A stretch of DNA of 64,000 nt from the NCBI GenBank assembly GCA_951802425.1, contig OX637797.1, positions 1,116,001-1,180,000 of the forward strand. The letters run 5' to 3'. The notes under the pieces were generated by a model. That model searched no databases, was not told where the DNA came from, and saw only the letters and a list, made by a program, of their open reading frames with translations. This document shows positions 43,835-55,037 of this stretch, in pieces. Every line of letters begins with the position of its first letter. The first letter of the stretch is position 1. Both the position numbers and the translations under genes were made by a program. Origin of the DNA: Clavaria fumosa (Eukaryota; Basidiomycota; Agaricomycetes; Agaricales; Clavariaceae).

Positions 43835-45103
43835 ATGAGTTGCAGAGACAACGCCTCTTTCCCACCTTTACCCGGGTTTCGCTCGAATGCAATTCGCCTT
43901 CAAGTATTTACCCATAAATCCTTTTTCGGGCGTCCCACGAGCGTCTTTGAGGATCACCCTTCAGATCCCAGCCCTGACAACGAAAGGTACGTCCGTGCCT
44001 TCTTAGTTTACTTCCCCTGGCTGGCACTCCACTGACATCTCTGACAGACTCGAACATCTAGGCGATGCGGTCCTTGGCTTCATTGTCACAGACCTCATTG
44101 CCGAGGCGTATCCTTGTCTAAGAGTTGGACCTTCAACTGTGCGTCTCTACAAATGCTTCACCATACCTATCTCTTCATGCCCCTCCAGAAACTTCGGAGC
44201 TTGGTGGTCGGGAATACCAACCTTGCTGAGATGTACTGGTATTGCACCCCTGGCAGGAGAATCAAAGGTTCCTAAGAACAATTATCTAGATCGATCCGAT
44301 ATCAACTGCCAGACAAGTTGCTCCTTCATCCGGCACAAACTATTCCTCTCCGAGCTTCAGCTAATCTCCAGGGTGCGACTGCTCCATTGTGTTCATCGCC
44401 GTGACTCACAACGACAACTTCCAGCGGACGTGTTCGAGGTACTTTAACTTACTATTCCACCTCCGGACTCATACTCAACAGCTGCAATTGACAGTCATTC
44501 ATCGGTGGGCTTTACAAGGACCAAGGATTCGCGGTTGTCCGTGCATGGCTTAGTGTTCTCCTGCGACCATACATTCAATCTGCATATGCGATTGTGCGGG
44601 CGCAACATGGACTGCTGCCACCCACTGGCGAGCCGACAAACATTAGTGCGGAGGTAACGACTGACAATGGAAGCTCGGGGAGATCAGAAAACGGCTCAAT
44701 CCCTGTTGGGACTCAACAACAGCTTGGCGAGGACTGCACGGTAGAGAAAGTCCCAGAGCTGATATCAGACTTGGACGCATTGCGCATCAGCTCGCTGAGG
44801 CGCTACCCGTACCTGATACAAAGCGCCACCACGCAGGGTCATCTCGCGCTGTTCAATCAGCGTATGGCAGGGAGGAAGGTTGAATGGATCTATAATAAGG
44901 GCACATCGCCCGATCCTGGGATGGAATTATCACGGCTAACCGATGGCATCAAGTTCACCCAGGCCGTCAAGAGTACACCTCTATGGGAGGTTCAATTACG
45001 TGTAGATGGGGAGCACTTCGGTCGGGGCAGAGGAATCACGAAAAAGGCCGCTAGGGACGAGGCAGCCAAAGGAGGACTGACTAAGTTGGGGATTGTGGTT
45101 TAG
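43835..45103 (+). CDS. Ribonuclease III with one RNase III domain and one dsRNA-binding domain
   Basis: Six exons (43835-43986, 44048-44138, 44189-44232, 44290-44372, 44425-44438, 44495-45103) sum to 330 residues in frame. The RNase III signature NERLEHLGDAVLGFIV carries the metal-binding E and D. The second pair (D, E) is in ADVFESFIGGLY. LRSLVVGNTNLAE and YQLPDKLLLHP lie between. The C-terminal dsRBD reads WEVQLRVDGEHFGRGRG / KKAARDEAAKGGL. The catalytic acids are kept, so this is not the inactive mitochondrial ribosomal relative mL44. It has no helicase or PAZ domain, so it is Rnt1-like rather than Dicer. It could process rRNA, snRNA or other structured RNA. One exon is only 14 nt long. 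Confidence 0.85.
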
Positions 45104-45502
45104 TGAGCCCCACCCTATTTTTCTTTTCGGTTCGTGGGGTAAGTCCTGAGGCTGATGGCGGAGAGTCGACCAAAGAATCGCTCGCACGGATTGTTCTCCA
45201 GATCTTGGCGAGACGTTAGGAAGCTGCTCGTGGATACACCTAGCACGCCTTTGCGTCGGACGCGTTGGAGACTTTGGCATCGAGTTCCGAGCATGTTAAG
45301 GATAAGAAATGGTTGGCTGTTCCGTTCGTGGTTCAGAGGTAGATGATAACTGGTTTCTCTTTTACGAGTTTGCCTACTTTTATCGTGTCAAATGTGCCGT
45401 GTTGTTCCGAGCCCGCGCTGAAAATTTGATGGTATGTTCGGTTTACCACCGACAGTACAAAGGCGAGAATGGCTTGACAAGCGATTACACGGTGCCTTAT
45501 CA
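45104..45502. other. Intergenic region
   Basis: Short frames only. An upstream in-frame ATG at 45434 could extend the next gene by 23 codons. Confidence 0.4.
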
Positions 45503-46837
45503 ATGAAAGACCAAAACGTCTCTCTCCCGTCTCGCACGGACCGAGATTGCAAACAAGAACTCGAGCGATTTATAGAGACGCTAGCCTTTCAACCAGGCCA
45601 GGAAAATGTAGCCAGCGAACTCGAAAGTATGGCTCATCTCGCGCGGCACGGTTCTAAATCTCATCAATAATTTTTCTATTAGTTCTTCAATCGATCTATG
45701 GAGACGAGGCAATTCGTCTATGGCCCGGGAGTAAAGCTAGCGATGGAGTCGTTCGTTATGAAGTGCTACTGAAGTAAGTGAGCTCTAGCCCTGCTCCCAC
45801 CACGATGGTGACCATGTGGGGTAACAAAGTCGAGGCCAGCCTCTCTTCCCTTACCGCCCAAGACGACGGAGACAAGGAGACGATCCGCGTGCTTGTGTCG
45901 CTACCTAGAGCGTATCCCGCGACGGCCCCGCCTCAGTTGCAGCTGCTGTCCAAATACATCGGGGACTTTGGCGTGGACCCGACGCTGTTCGGTGTCGTTT
46001 TGCGCACATTCATGTCGGCGAGCGGCGTCGCCTGGACGCCGGACAGCGTTTGCGTGTTCGATGGGCTGCAATGCGTCTTGGAGAAATGCGTGGCGTGGTA
46101 TGAGGAGCGGCGGAGCGGAGCGGATGTCCTCCGGGAGGAAGCACGTAGTGCTACACCAGTGGTTGATGAACCGGCCTCGTCAGCAGCGGTCAATAGCGGT
46201 GGCCCACCCGACACCGCGAATGTTCCTCCCGCAATCCCGGAAGGCATACATATTGTCGAGACAGAACCCATAACTGACAGAAAGAGTGTGTTCGTCGGAC
46301 GTGCGTGTCGGATATCACATCCCTCTCAGGTACGTCGCTACATCGCCCTCAAAGTTTCGTCATATCGAACGCGCGTTAGGTCCCTATCATCTTGTCGCAT
46401 CTTGTGTCAGACCGGAAGATTTCCCGCGCTTCGCATCCCACTATACACGCTTGGCGATGCCAAATTGGCTCGCTGCTCCATCATGGCGAGTGAATACTGT
46501 AATTGGCCGCGCCGTTTGTCAAGTTTTTGACTGGGATTGCGACACAGACAATGATGACGATGGTGAATCCTCGGCTGGCAGATGTCTTGCCCACCTCTTA
46601 CAGATTCTGGTGCAGTCGCCGTTTTCTCCCTCCTGTGCAATCGCTGATCCCATCTGGACGAATTTCAAGGATATCAACAACGTCTTGGTTATCGTTACGC
46701 GATACTTTGGTGGTATACCTCTGGGACCAGACCGATTCAAACACATTAACCAGGCAGCTCGGAATGCGCTGGAGCTTGGTGGATTTCTGGATGAGAATGA
46801 AGAGACTCGGAAGCCAGGAAGGTCGAGGAGACGTTGA
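45503..46837 (+). CDS. YIH1: IMPACT/Yih1-like inhibitor of Gcn2 activation
   Basis: Six exons (45503-45626, 45683-45773, 45840-46329, 46380-46485, 46548-46609, 46670-46837) give 346 residues. The N-terminal RWD domain starts ELEILQSIYGDEAIRLWPG and includes SLPRAYPATAPPQLQLLSKYIG. After an Ala/Pro-rich linker the UPF0029 domain follows: ITDRKSVFVGRACRISHPSQ, SHPTIHAWRCQIGSLLH, DDDGESSAGRCLAHLLQIL, NNVLVIVTRYFGGIPLGPDR and FKHINQAARNALELGGFL. Yih1/IMPACT binds Gcn1 through its RWD domain and keeps it from activating the eIF2alpha kinase Gcn2. The fourth intron (46486-46547) only fits as a GC-AG intron. Confidence 0.9.
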
Positions 46838-47093
46838 TACCTGATATCTAAACTCCCCAGCCTTCAGCATAGAGCGGGATTTTATTGAATTTCACATACA
46901 GTACTGCTTGATTTATATGGGAGGTCGTTGACTGGAGTACTGACTCCGTGGATCGGAAACTGTGCTTCTCGTTACTACTATGGTAAACCGCAGACCTCCG
47001 CGTGGCCGCAGACCGTGGGCTGCGGGACATGAAACAGCGGGGGCCGACCAACTCACAGTATTTTACATCTCTCCATCATTTGCCAAGACAGCT

Positions 47094-49740
47094 ATGCCTG
47101 ACTCAACGTCAACAGCTGCTCAGCCAAGGCAAGGAGTCGCTGGGAACGCAGCGGAAGAGCCATGGTATCGAAGGTTGATAGAAGTCGGCCAGGTAAGTCG
47201 CCTCCGGATATTCTGTCACTGGGCAGCAACAACTCACGCACGCACACTGACGCGCTCGGTCAACAGCAAGTGTTCATTGTATGGATCTTGGTACAGCTGG
47301 GTGAGCATTCATTGGTTTTTAAAGGGTGAGCGTGCTTTGAATGACCCTCCTCTTCCTTCACCAGGGACTCGTTTCTTGGCCTCCCAGTTCACACCGCCAA
47401 GAACAGAAAGCCCTCAGGTCGTCACAGAAGCCCATGATTCCGACGCTTTCAAACTTCCTCCAATTGAGGCATTACCCGCGTGGCAGCTCGGTCAGACGTT
47501 GTCCATGCACGTCCGACTCTCCGCTTCTCCGCTGGATAGCGTCCTCTCCGCGTCTCAAGACACACAACAAGACGACGGCTTGCCTCGTGTCGTCTGGGAC
47601 AATATCGTGTTCGGAGACTGGAGCGAAATGAGGGAAGTTTCCTGGGCAGTGGAAATCCCTGAGGTATGGTCCCGACTGTGCCCAGCTCGCGAGCAATTTT
47701 TCATGTCAACGATATCCTAGTCCGCAAAGAAGAACGGTTCTTTGTGGGCAGATGTGTTCCTTGTCAAGGATGGGGCAAGTCCATATCCTCGAGACGCTAA
47801 CTTCAAGCCCGAATCTGTTTATCACATAAGGAAACGTTGGTGTCGCAGAACCCTATTTGTTTTCCTTATCTCACCATTCCGCCAGTGATCACGCCTTACC
47901 TTCCGAAGACTAAAGTACGAAGAGAGAAGAGTTTACTGGGCTCTAGCGGAGAAGAATCGGTTGACGAGGAACAGGTTCTTAATCAAATTTTTTGATGACT
48001 TCATTCCGCTCTGACATCAGGCATACATCCAGCCGGATGTCATCGTGCCTCATTGGAACGGGGTCAGTAACACCTCCACCCGCAAATAATCAGTCGGCTA
48101 ATCGTGAACTTCACCCATATGATAGAATCTGACCTTGACTCTTGTTTCTGACGCAGTCCCACTTCCGTGGGCCAAACTTCCGCCAATGGTCACCGATCAC
48201 ATACAACTCGTTCCAAACACTCGGGATGCAACCGGGACGAGAGCCGTGTACATGCCTATAGTCTTCCAAAACGATTTCTGGCATCTTAGGTCGCAATACA
48301 ACCCAGTCAATGAGACGACGAGCGTCCTGCCACTCCATATCACCTTTCACCCAATTTCGTATTTTAAGTTCCAGATGTTTGCGAGCATGACCCACGGGTT
48401 CAATGAAGCCGCCTCGAAGAAAGGCGGCGCGAGTAGTGCAGAGATAGATGAGATTAAGCGGATGCTGGTAGAGACGAATCCGTGGTTCTTAGGCCTGACA
48501 GCGACAGTCAGCGTGTTGCATGTTGTGTGGGTTATGATGTCGCTGCTGCCTCTTCGGATATTTGACCATATTCGCATTCCTTATAGTTTCGAGATGCTGG
48601 CATTCAAGTCAGATGTCTCGCATTGGAGAAATAAAAAGGAACTAGTGGGTGTGTCTATCAGGTACGTCATCTCAATGACATTGAGAAACGTGACAGCTAA
48701 CTTTTTGGCATATTGAAGGACGGTGCGGCTGGGATTTTTCCCACTGTTGGTTGCAATGTGTTGATCGTGTTTCCTGGGACAGATTCTCACCAACGTATTG
48801 GTTCAAAGCATCATCTTATTGTACCTTATCGACAATAATACGGAGACAAGCTGGATGATTCTGTTTGGGTCTGGAGTAGGAATTCTGATAGAAGCTTGGA
48901 AGGTTTGTCCACATGGCTTCGCTGCGCTCATCGTGTCGCTGAAAATCGATCAAGATTACGAAAGCGGTGGACATCTCGATTGTGCAGGCTCCACCTGGTA
49001 GAATCATACCCTTCGAATTGGACATCAAAGGTACTATTAACCCTTCTCTCCCTTGAGATCCGATGTGACTTTTCCCCTGTAGATAAACATGTGCTGAGTG
49101 AAGATGAGAAGAAAACGCAGGAATACGACAAACTCGCTTTCCGTTATGTGTCATATGTGGCCATCCCGTGCCTCGCTTGTTACACTATCTATTCTCTGCT
49201 TTATGAGACACACCGAGGATGGTACAGCTTCGTCATAAGCACGTTGACTTCCTTTGTGTACATGTTCGGATTCGTGAGTGGCTGCGTTTCTACTGTGGCA
49301 CGAGGCTGAATTCGTCGTCATCGTTCAGGCCCAACTCATACCCCAGCTGATCATTAATTACAAATTGAAGAGTGTGGCACACATGCCGATGAAAGCCATG
49401 ATATACAAGACACTCTCTACCGTCATAGATGACCTCTTCGCGTAGGATGCTTTTTTTTTAGACTTGAAATGAGCTCACCTTTTTTCGGATGTAGATTTTG
49501 CATCAAGATGCCGTTCCTGCATCGCCTCGCATGTTTCAGAGATGACGTTGTCTTTTTAGTCTTCTTGTACCAGGTGGGACTGCGGATATGACTCCCTTAC
49601 TATTTCGTTGTGGCTGACTGAATCACTTTCGACAGCGATGGATTTATCGGATTGACCCGAAACGAATCAATGAGTATGGTCAGGTCATGGTTACTGACAC
49701 GGTTGTGGATGGGGATAGTGAAACTAAGAAGGACCGTTAA
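47094..49740 (+). CDS. CLPTM1-family multipass membrane protein
   Basis: Many short introns separate exons that read as a cleft lip and palate transmembrane protein 1 relative. An N-terminal membrane segment is near QVFIVWILVQLG. The lumenal part includes LWADVFLVKDG, VIVPHWNGNLTLTLV and PMVTDHIQLVPN. Then come YMPIVFQNDFWHLRSQYNPV, ETNPWFLGLTATVSVLHVVW, EMLAFKSDVSHWRNKKELVG and several further membrane helices. LIPQLIINYKLKSVAHMPMK, FCIKMPFLHRLACFRDDVVF and VFLYQRWIYRIDPKRINEYG close it. The animal relatives act in the ER, one of them (CLPTM1L) as a lipid scramblase in GPI-anchor synthesis. The role in fungi is not established. The start at 47094 gives MPDSTSTAAQ. Confidence 0.88.
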
Positions 49741-50164
49741 GGTCATTAGGAAGTGGTCATGCCAGTTTAGGTGTCGACCCACACGTGCTTATGATTCGCG
49801 GATCATGAGAGGAGTTTATCGCAGATCGCCAGACGAATGGAGGCAGAACGCCATTTGCTCCGGGTTATATTTGAGTATGGAATGGCAAAGCAAATACTCT
49901 ACTCCTTGACCAGACCACTTGCGTTTGGGCCACACAACACACACAACACTGGCTCTGGCTCTAATTTGTGGAACCAACCAAGAAAACAAACAACAAACAC
50001 ACCGACACTTACAAGTTACCATATGCGCTTCACCCCTTCAAACTTATTTTTTTATTCTCTCGTAGTAAATCAATGAAAACAGGGTCAATTTGACCCCCTC
50101 CTCCTCACCCCTCTCGTCGCCAATTCCAAGAGCTTGCTCGGCTAAGGTAACTAGTCTTGTTCGC
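49741..50164. other. Intergenic region
   Basis: No gene seen. Contains a CA-rich stretch around 49930-50010 (ACACAACACACACAAC and similar). Confidence 0.4.
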
Positions 50165-53104
50165 ATGGCCGACATGGCCTGGAAGGCGACGCGTGCATGT
50201 CGCTGTCTGAACGTGGAGCTCTACGAGTCGTCTGTTGCTCAAGCGCCACCGCCATTTCCAACGTCCGAAGCAGAATACCACCCTGTCCATGTCGGCGACG
50301 AAGGCATTCGAGTCGTGCGTACTTGCCTTCTACTCGGTTCCCCAAACGAAGTGTCACTGATACGTCTTCCTCCTGTTCTTCCTTTTAGGCACACACTCAA
50401 CTTACTCTGCGCTCACGCTCGAAGCGGAATCCGCTCATCGACCAACCGCAGCAGTGCACGCGATATATCACCCTTCAATGCCTCATATGTTGCATCATTG
50501 TCTATCGGGTGCATCAGGTCGTTTCCCTCGATGTAGAAGGCAAGGAGGGACCTCTGCTGCCAACCGATGATTGGGTAGAGAAAGAAACTTTGAAGAGTAG
50601 CAGCGGGTGGGTAGAGGTACACAGAGATTGCTTGGTGAGTCATAATAATTTGAGCTGTTGTCCTGGCCTCTTCTTCCACCTGTGTATTGCATTTCGCCCC
50701 CCGTTGCGGCGACCGTCGCCAACGAGACCCTGGATTCCACCTGCAGTGTGCAGTTGCTGTCGCGCAACCTTTGGCATTTTATGTCGTTCCGCCATCCTGA
50801 ACTGACTGACTGGTACCATACAGAATGACGAGTCCCTCTCACGCGTTGAGCAATCCGATTCGTATTCAACAGTCTTCAACTTGCTCTTACCTCCAGCGCT
50901 CAATTTGCCTGCCGAGCCCCAGGTTGGGCACATAGATCAAACTGCAGCATCCTCGTCAAACACCTCGGAGCTCACTCCACCTTCAGAAACTTCCTTTCCC
51001 GACCTTCCTCCGCTCTTTCTCCCTGCCCCCTTCACTCCGTCGCACCCCGTCTTTGCATACCTCTCGTCTATAGCCATAGACAAATCGCAAGAGACGCGGA
51101 AGGCCGCTCAAGAACACGTGACCCAAGTGATCAGAGCCAAGAAAGCCGAAGTCGAGCGCTTTGAGGATCAGCTCCGACGCGAAGTCGAGCTCTTATGGAC
51201 CACGTTTAGAGCGTCCGTCGATGAACAGTCGCAGCAACAGCAGCATAACAATATTAGTAAACGATTTCCTCTGAAGCCTTGGGAGAATGAGGACGAAGAG
51301 CAGCATGGCGGCACTGTTTCTATCAGCAGTTTTGTGCCAACAGGAGATGCGAAACCGCGCCCTCCAGCTTCGCATGCTCCACGCGTCTCCTCGCTCTCGG
51401 CTGCGTTGGTATACACACGTACCGTCAATCCGAAGCTAGCGGAGCAGGGACGACGACGTTCATCCATCCCGACTGCGTTCTCTCCGCCAGCGCAGCCTTA
51501 TGCTCCGGATTTTGACTCGCCGAGTTTGGACGCGGGCCCGAGCTCTTTTTTCGACTCTCAGTCGATGTCCTCGTATACCGGCGGCGGCAGCGTCCTGAAT
51601 GAGGCCTTCCGACGCAGCATGGATCCGGCCAAAGACACAATTGCCAGCTTCCGCTATTTCGGGATCAACGATAACATGGAGAAGACGCGTGCGCCGTCCG
51701 ATGTGATGTCTGAGAAACAATCTGAGCCTTCAGCGAATGCAAATTTCTCCGCCGCCACCGTCGATGCTCGAGGAATGTCACAAGGGAGCAATAGGGCTAC
51801 TCGCGTGACGAGCCCTCACGGGAACAAAGACACCTCGGGTCTGAATGGCAAAGTTGAGGCAGTGGGAGAGAATGCTGCTGCATCTGCACTTGCCGGCGGC
51901 AGCAAGACCAAGAGGAAGGTTACTTTTGATGTCGAACCGGACGTTGTCACGATCAAGCGGGAAATCACTGCCGAGAAGAAAGCAGAAGACGAGGCTGAGA
52001 ACACCCGTGACGCTGAAAGTGAGTTTCTGCTTCTACTTCTCAAACAGTGACTCTCGTCTGATCATTATATTCCAGTCATGATATTCGATTTGGACGAGCA
52101 GGAAAACTACCAAGCTTCTCCTGAAGCCATACGACCCAGCCTTACGTTTGTGGAGTCTCCCCGCCCTCCTGCTCGGCGCTCACGGAACCGCGCTGGACGA
52201 TCTTCCGGCGGTCATGGCCTGTCCGAGTCGTTCTCATCTTTGCGACCTGCTTCATTACCTTTACCCTCTCATATCCGTCAACCACCAACTACCGAACGCC
52301 ACGAACATGCGGCGCCACAATCTCAACAAACACCAGAACGTGTCTCTTCGCCGGTCAGGAGGCAGGCCAAGGAGGATACCGCACCTGAGGCCAACAAGCT
52401 TCGTTCGCCCCATGATTCGCGGGAGGCCGAGCTACGGAAGCTCGTCGCAGCGGATACCCCAAGCCATAGAGGCGCGTGGACGGCCAACAGCCGAGCATGG
52501 CAACTCTTCTCGAGTCGCCACGGGGGGCGATCGAATGTTCCGCTGATACCGGAAGAAGAGGGCGACGAGGGTGATGACATGCCCAACGGGGCATACGAAA
52601 AACCCGCAAGGCAGGAGTTGGACGAAAGATTGAACGACCTAAGTGGTGCGTAAGGCTTACATCCTTTCTCGTATTGTCTTCATTTCCATAACTCCAACCT
52701 CCCTCTTTATCAATGTAGACGGGTCCCACTACTCAGTGGCATCATCGTTGCCTATACCCATGCAGCTGAATCCGGCGAGCTCCTCCGGTTTATTCCAGGA
52801 TTACTCGCCTTTCCACGATTTGGGGCCCTACACATCACGAGATCTTGCCGCTGGCCGAGCTTTTGCCTCATCGGATGCCCTTCGTCGCGCCGCCTACGCC
52901 AAACGCGATTTGATGCGGTCTGTAGATCCAGGAGCTCTCGACTTTCACGCTGACATTGAAGAGGCCGAGGAGGAAGAAAAGGAGGAGGAGGATACAGCAA
53001 AGGAGCCTCTGGAAGCAGGGCAGCGAGGTCGTGAACGCGCCCTTAAGATATTGCAGGCGCGGAGCCAGCTACCAGAGGAGGGGATGTGGAGAAGCTTAGC
53101 CTGA
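50165..53104 (+). CDS. Large mostly disordered protein with an N-terminal Cys motif, unknown function
   Basis: Five exons (50165-50314, 50389-50634, 50824-52018, 52076-52645, 52719-53104) join in frame to 848 residues. The N-terminus, about 130 residues, has CRCLNVELYES and, after one intron, a Cys-rich strand CLICCIIVYRVHQVVSLDVE. Two spaced Cys clusters suggest a small zinc-binding fold. A predicted coiled coil follows (about residues 200-250, KKAEVERFEDQLRREVELL). The rest is Ser/Pro/Glu-rich with short islands likely to be docking motifs: RGAWTANSRAWQLF, VASSLPIPMQLNP, TSRDLAAGRAFAS. It ends in an acidic stretch and a short helix ALKILQARSQLPEEGMW. I do not recognise the family. The start is the first ATG directly before the conserved-looking CRC block. 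Confidence 0.75.
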
Positions 53105-53415
53105 CACGACCCATTGGCTTCATGAGAGGTGATATTTAATTCATCTAATAACTTTGCGCATCGCACCCCCGTTGTAAATTCACTTCGATCCGACCCTCGC
53201 ATAGTTTTGCTGTCGCGTTTGCATACCTTACTTGTAGGCTTAGTCTCCCAACGCATCACAGCATATCTAAATAGACAACGCCAACATGTTTCTTGCCTCC
53301 CATATGGCTCAACAGACGGTAGCAGGTCAATGGTCACAATCGTCTCAAAAGAACGGTACGGGTCTCCCTCGCGGTCTAGAACGTAGGATTGATAATACGT
53401 CACGGTGCGAGTCTT

Positions 53416-53841
53416 CTACTCTACCATTACTTCTTGCCCTGTTAGTCTTGTGTCAGGTTCAATGCGAACAGCGGGAGTCAGAGAGAAGCTCGCCCTGAGC
53501 AGGGAGTAAATGGCAAACACTGTGCCGCCCATTCCTGCTGTCCACAACACACCATAGATACCTGTATATGGAAGACGTTAGGAGAAGCTTGTGTTCATGA
53601 AACTAGCGATCCCATTCACCGAGATACAAGCGAGCTCGTGGATAACGGTAGTAGATTGGTCTTGGGTCCGCCTGGTCCAAGGAGTGAGAATGCAAAGAAG
53701 TAAACCGACGACTAGTTTACAGCGTACTTGAGTCCTTTTCTGCTTATCAATGATGTTGTACGGTTCTTCACGACTATCTGTTAGACGAGCGCGACAAATA
53801 ATTAACAAAGTAGACCCACTGTTGACTAGGAAGTCGAGCAT
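53416..53841 (-). CDS. COX7: Cytochrome c oxidase subunit 7 (Cox7/COX7a-like)
   Basis: Exons 53841-53728, 53671-53620 and 53561-53416 splice in frame to about 103 residues. The core NIIDKQKRTQADPRPIYYRY + PRARLYLG and the following membrane helix (IYGVLWTAGMGGTVFAIYSL) match the pattern of yeast Cox7: an IxLQK start, a W/Y-R-x-P-R motif, then one inner-membrane helix. Cox7 is a small structural subunit of respiratory complex IV. The N-terminal 25 residues are tentative, since another start or a further intron is possible. The gene lies back to back with YAF9 with only 84 bp between the start codons. Confidence 0.7.
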
Positions 53842-53925
53842 GGTTGACAGTCAGGTGTAAAGTTGCCACTTGTGGAAGTTGTCACAGTCCCCGAACTTTA
53901 TCCCATCCGCGCGCACCCAGCGACC

Positions 53926-54887
53926 ATGGCAGAACGCGTTCGCGTCAAGGTATGGACATTCCGTCGCCCAGCCTGTTTTACCATCGTCAACGAACCCCTT
54001 GACGGTCTCCGTGCTGCTGTTTGTTATTCTCGCAGGGACTCACTATTCATCGTCCTATAATATACGGAAACACCGCGACCGTTCTCACACCGACCGAACG
54101 TCCTGCACTCCCACCCGATGTACAGGAGCACACACACCGCTGGACCGTTGCAGTGCGAAGCGCGGCGTCTGAACCCGATTCTGAAATGGTGGGCGGCGCA
54201 GACGATCTGTCCTACTTCGTCAAGCGTGTCACGTTCAAACTTCATGACACCTACCCGAATCCCACTCGAAGTAAGCGTTAAGTGCCTTCGACCCGCGCCT
54301 ATTGATTATAGCGATGCTATAGATGTGGACAAACCTCCTTTTGAGGTCTCCGAGACCGGGTACGTCCCATTCGTGTGCGCACTATAACTAGTTTTGACAA
54401 CTGCTGCAGGTGGGGGGAGTTTGAGATACAGATACGGATTACTTTCATTCAGGAATCAGGCGAGAAACCCATCACCCTGTACCACCACCTAAAGCTGCAT
54501 CCGTGGACCGCCGTCGGCGATCCAGAGATCCCTCCTATTGATGTCGCCATGAAGTTGGGACCAGTCCATTCTTGGCAGTATGACGAGATTGTTTTTTGCG
54601 AGCCGTATCAATCCTTCCTCAACATCCTGACCGAACATCCACCCACTCCTCTTCCAAAGACTAGACGAAGACCAGTTCCCTTCAACCTTGCAAATCCCGC
54701 CTCACTGGAGGCTTCCAAAGGAGGAGTACCTGAATTTCATGCCGGAATGGAAAAAGAAGAAGCAGAGCGTTTAGAGACCGCTCGGAAAACTATTATTGCG
54801 GAACAAGATCGGTGGCGCGAAGTACTTATTGAAATGGAGAAGGAGCTTGATCGTTTTAAAAGAGAACTGGAAGTGGGGTCTGATTGA
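53926..54887 (+). CDS. YAF9: YEATS-domain protein Yaf9 (SWR1 and NuA4 subunit)
   Basis: Exons 53926-53949, 54036-54270, 54323-54359 and 54410-54887 join in frame. The YEATS domain reads RVRVKGLTIHRPIIYGNTAT, HTHRWTVAVRSA, DDLSYFVKRVTFKLHDTYPN and PPFEVSETGWGEFEIQIRI. TFIQESGEKPITLYHHLKLH completes it. A C-terminal coiled coil (EEAERLETARKTIIAEQDRW onward) is the segment that anchors Yaf9 to SWR1 and NuA4. The domain reads acetylated histone H3, promoting H2A.Z deposition and H4 acetylation. Length and layout fit Yaf9/GAS41. Confidence 0.92.
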
Positions 54888-55037
54888 TGTAAGATTGCAT
54901 TCTTAGGGTTTGCTTCTCAACATATATCATTAAGCGTGCCAGTAGACGACCAGTCGCCAATCTCCGAATCCGCTCCTCACACCATCAATACCAGGAAGCC
55001 CACCCAGGATACATTTTCCACTGTACAATGATCTTGA

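Noticed and set aside
43835..45103. RNase III gene considered as mitochondrial ribosomal protein mL44 or as Dicer
   Set aside because: All four catalytic acidic positions are present, unlike mL44, and there is no helicase, PAZ or second RNase III domain.
45774..45788. In-frame TAA at 45775 suggesting a broken IMPACT gene
   Set aside because: A normal GT-AG intron of 66 bp (45774-45839) removes it and joins the RWD domain in frame.
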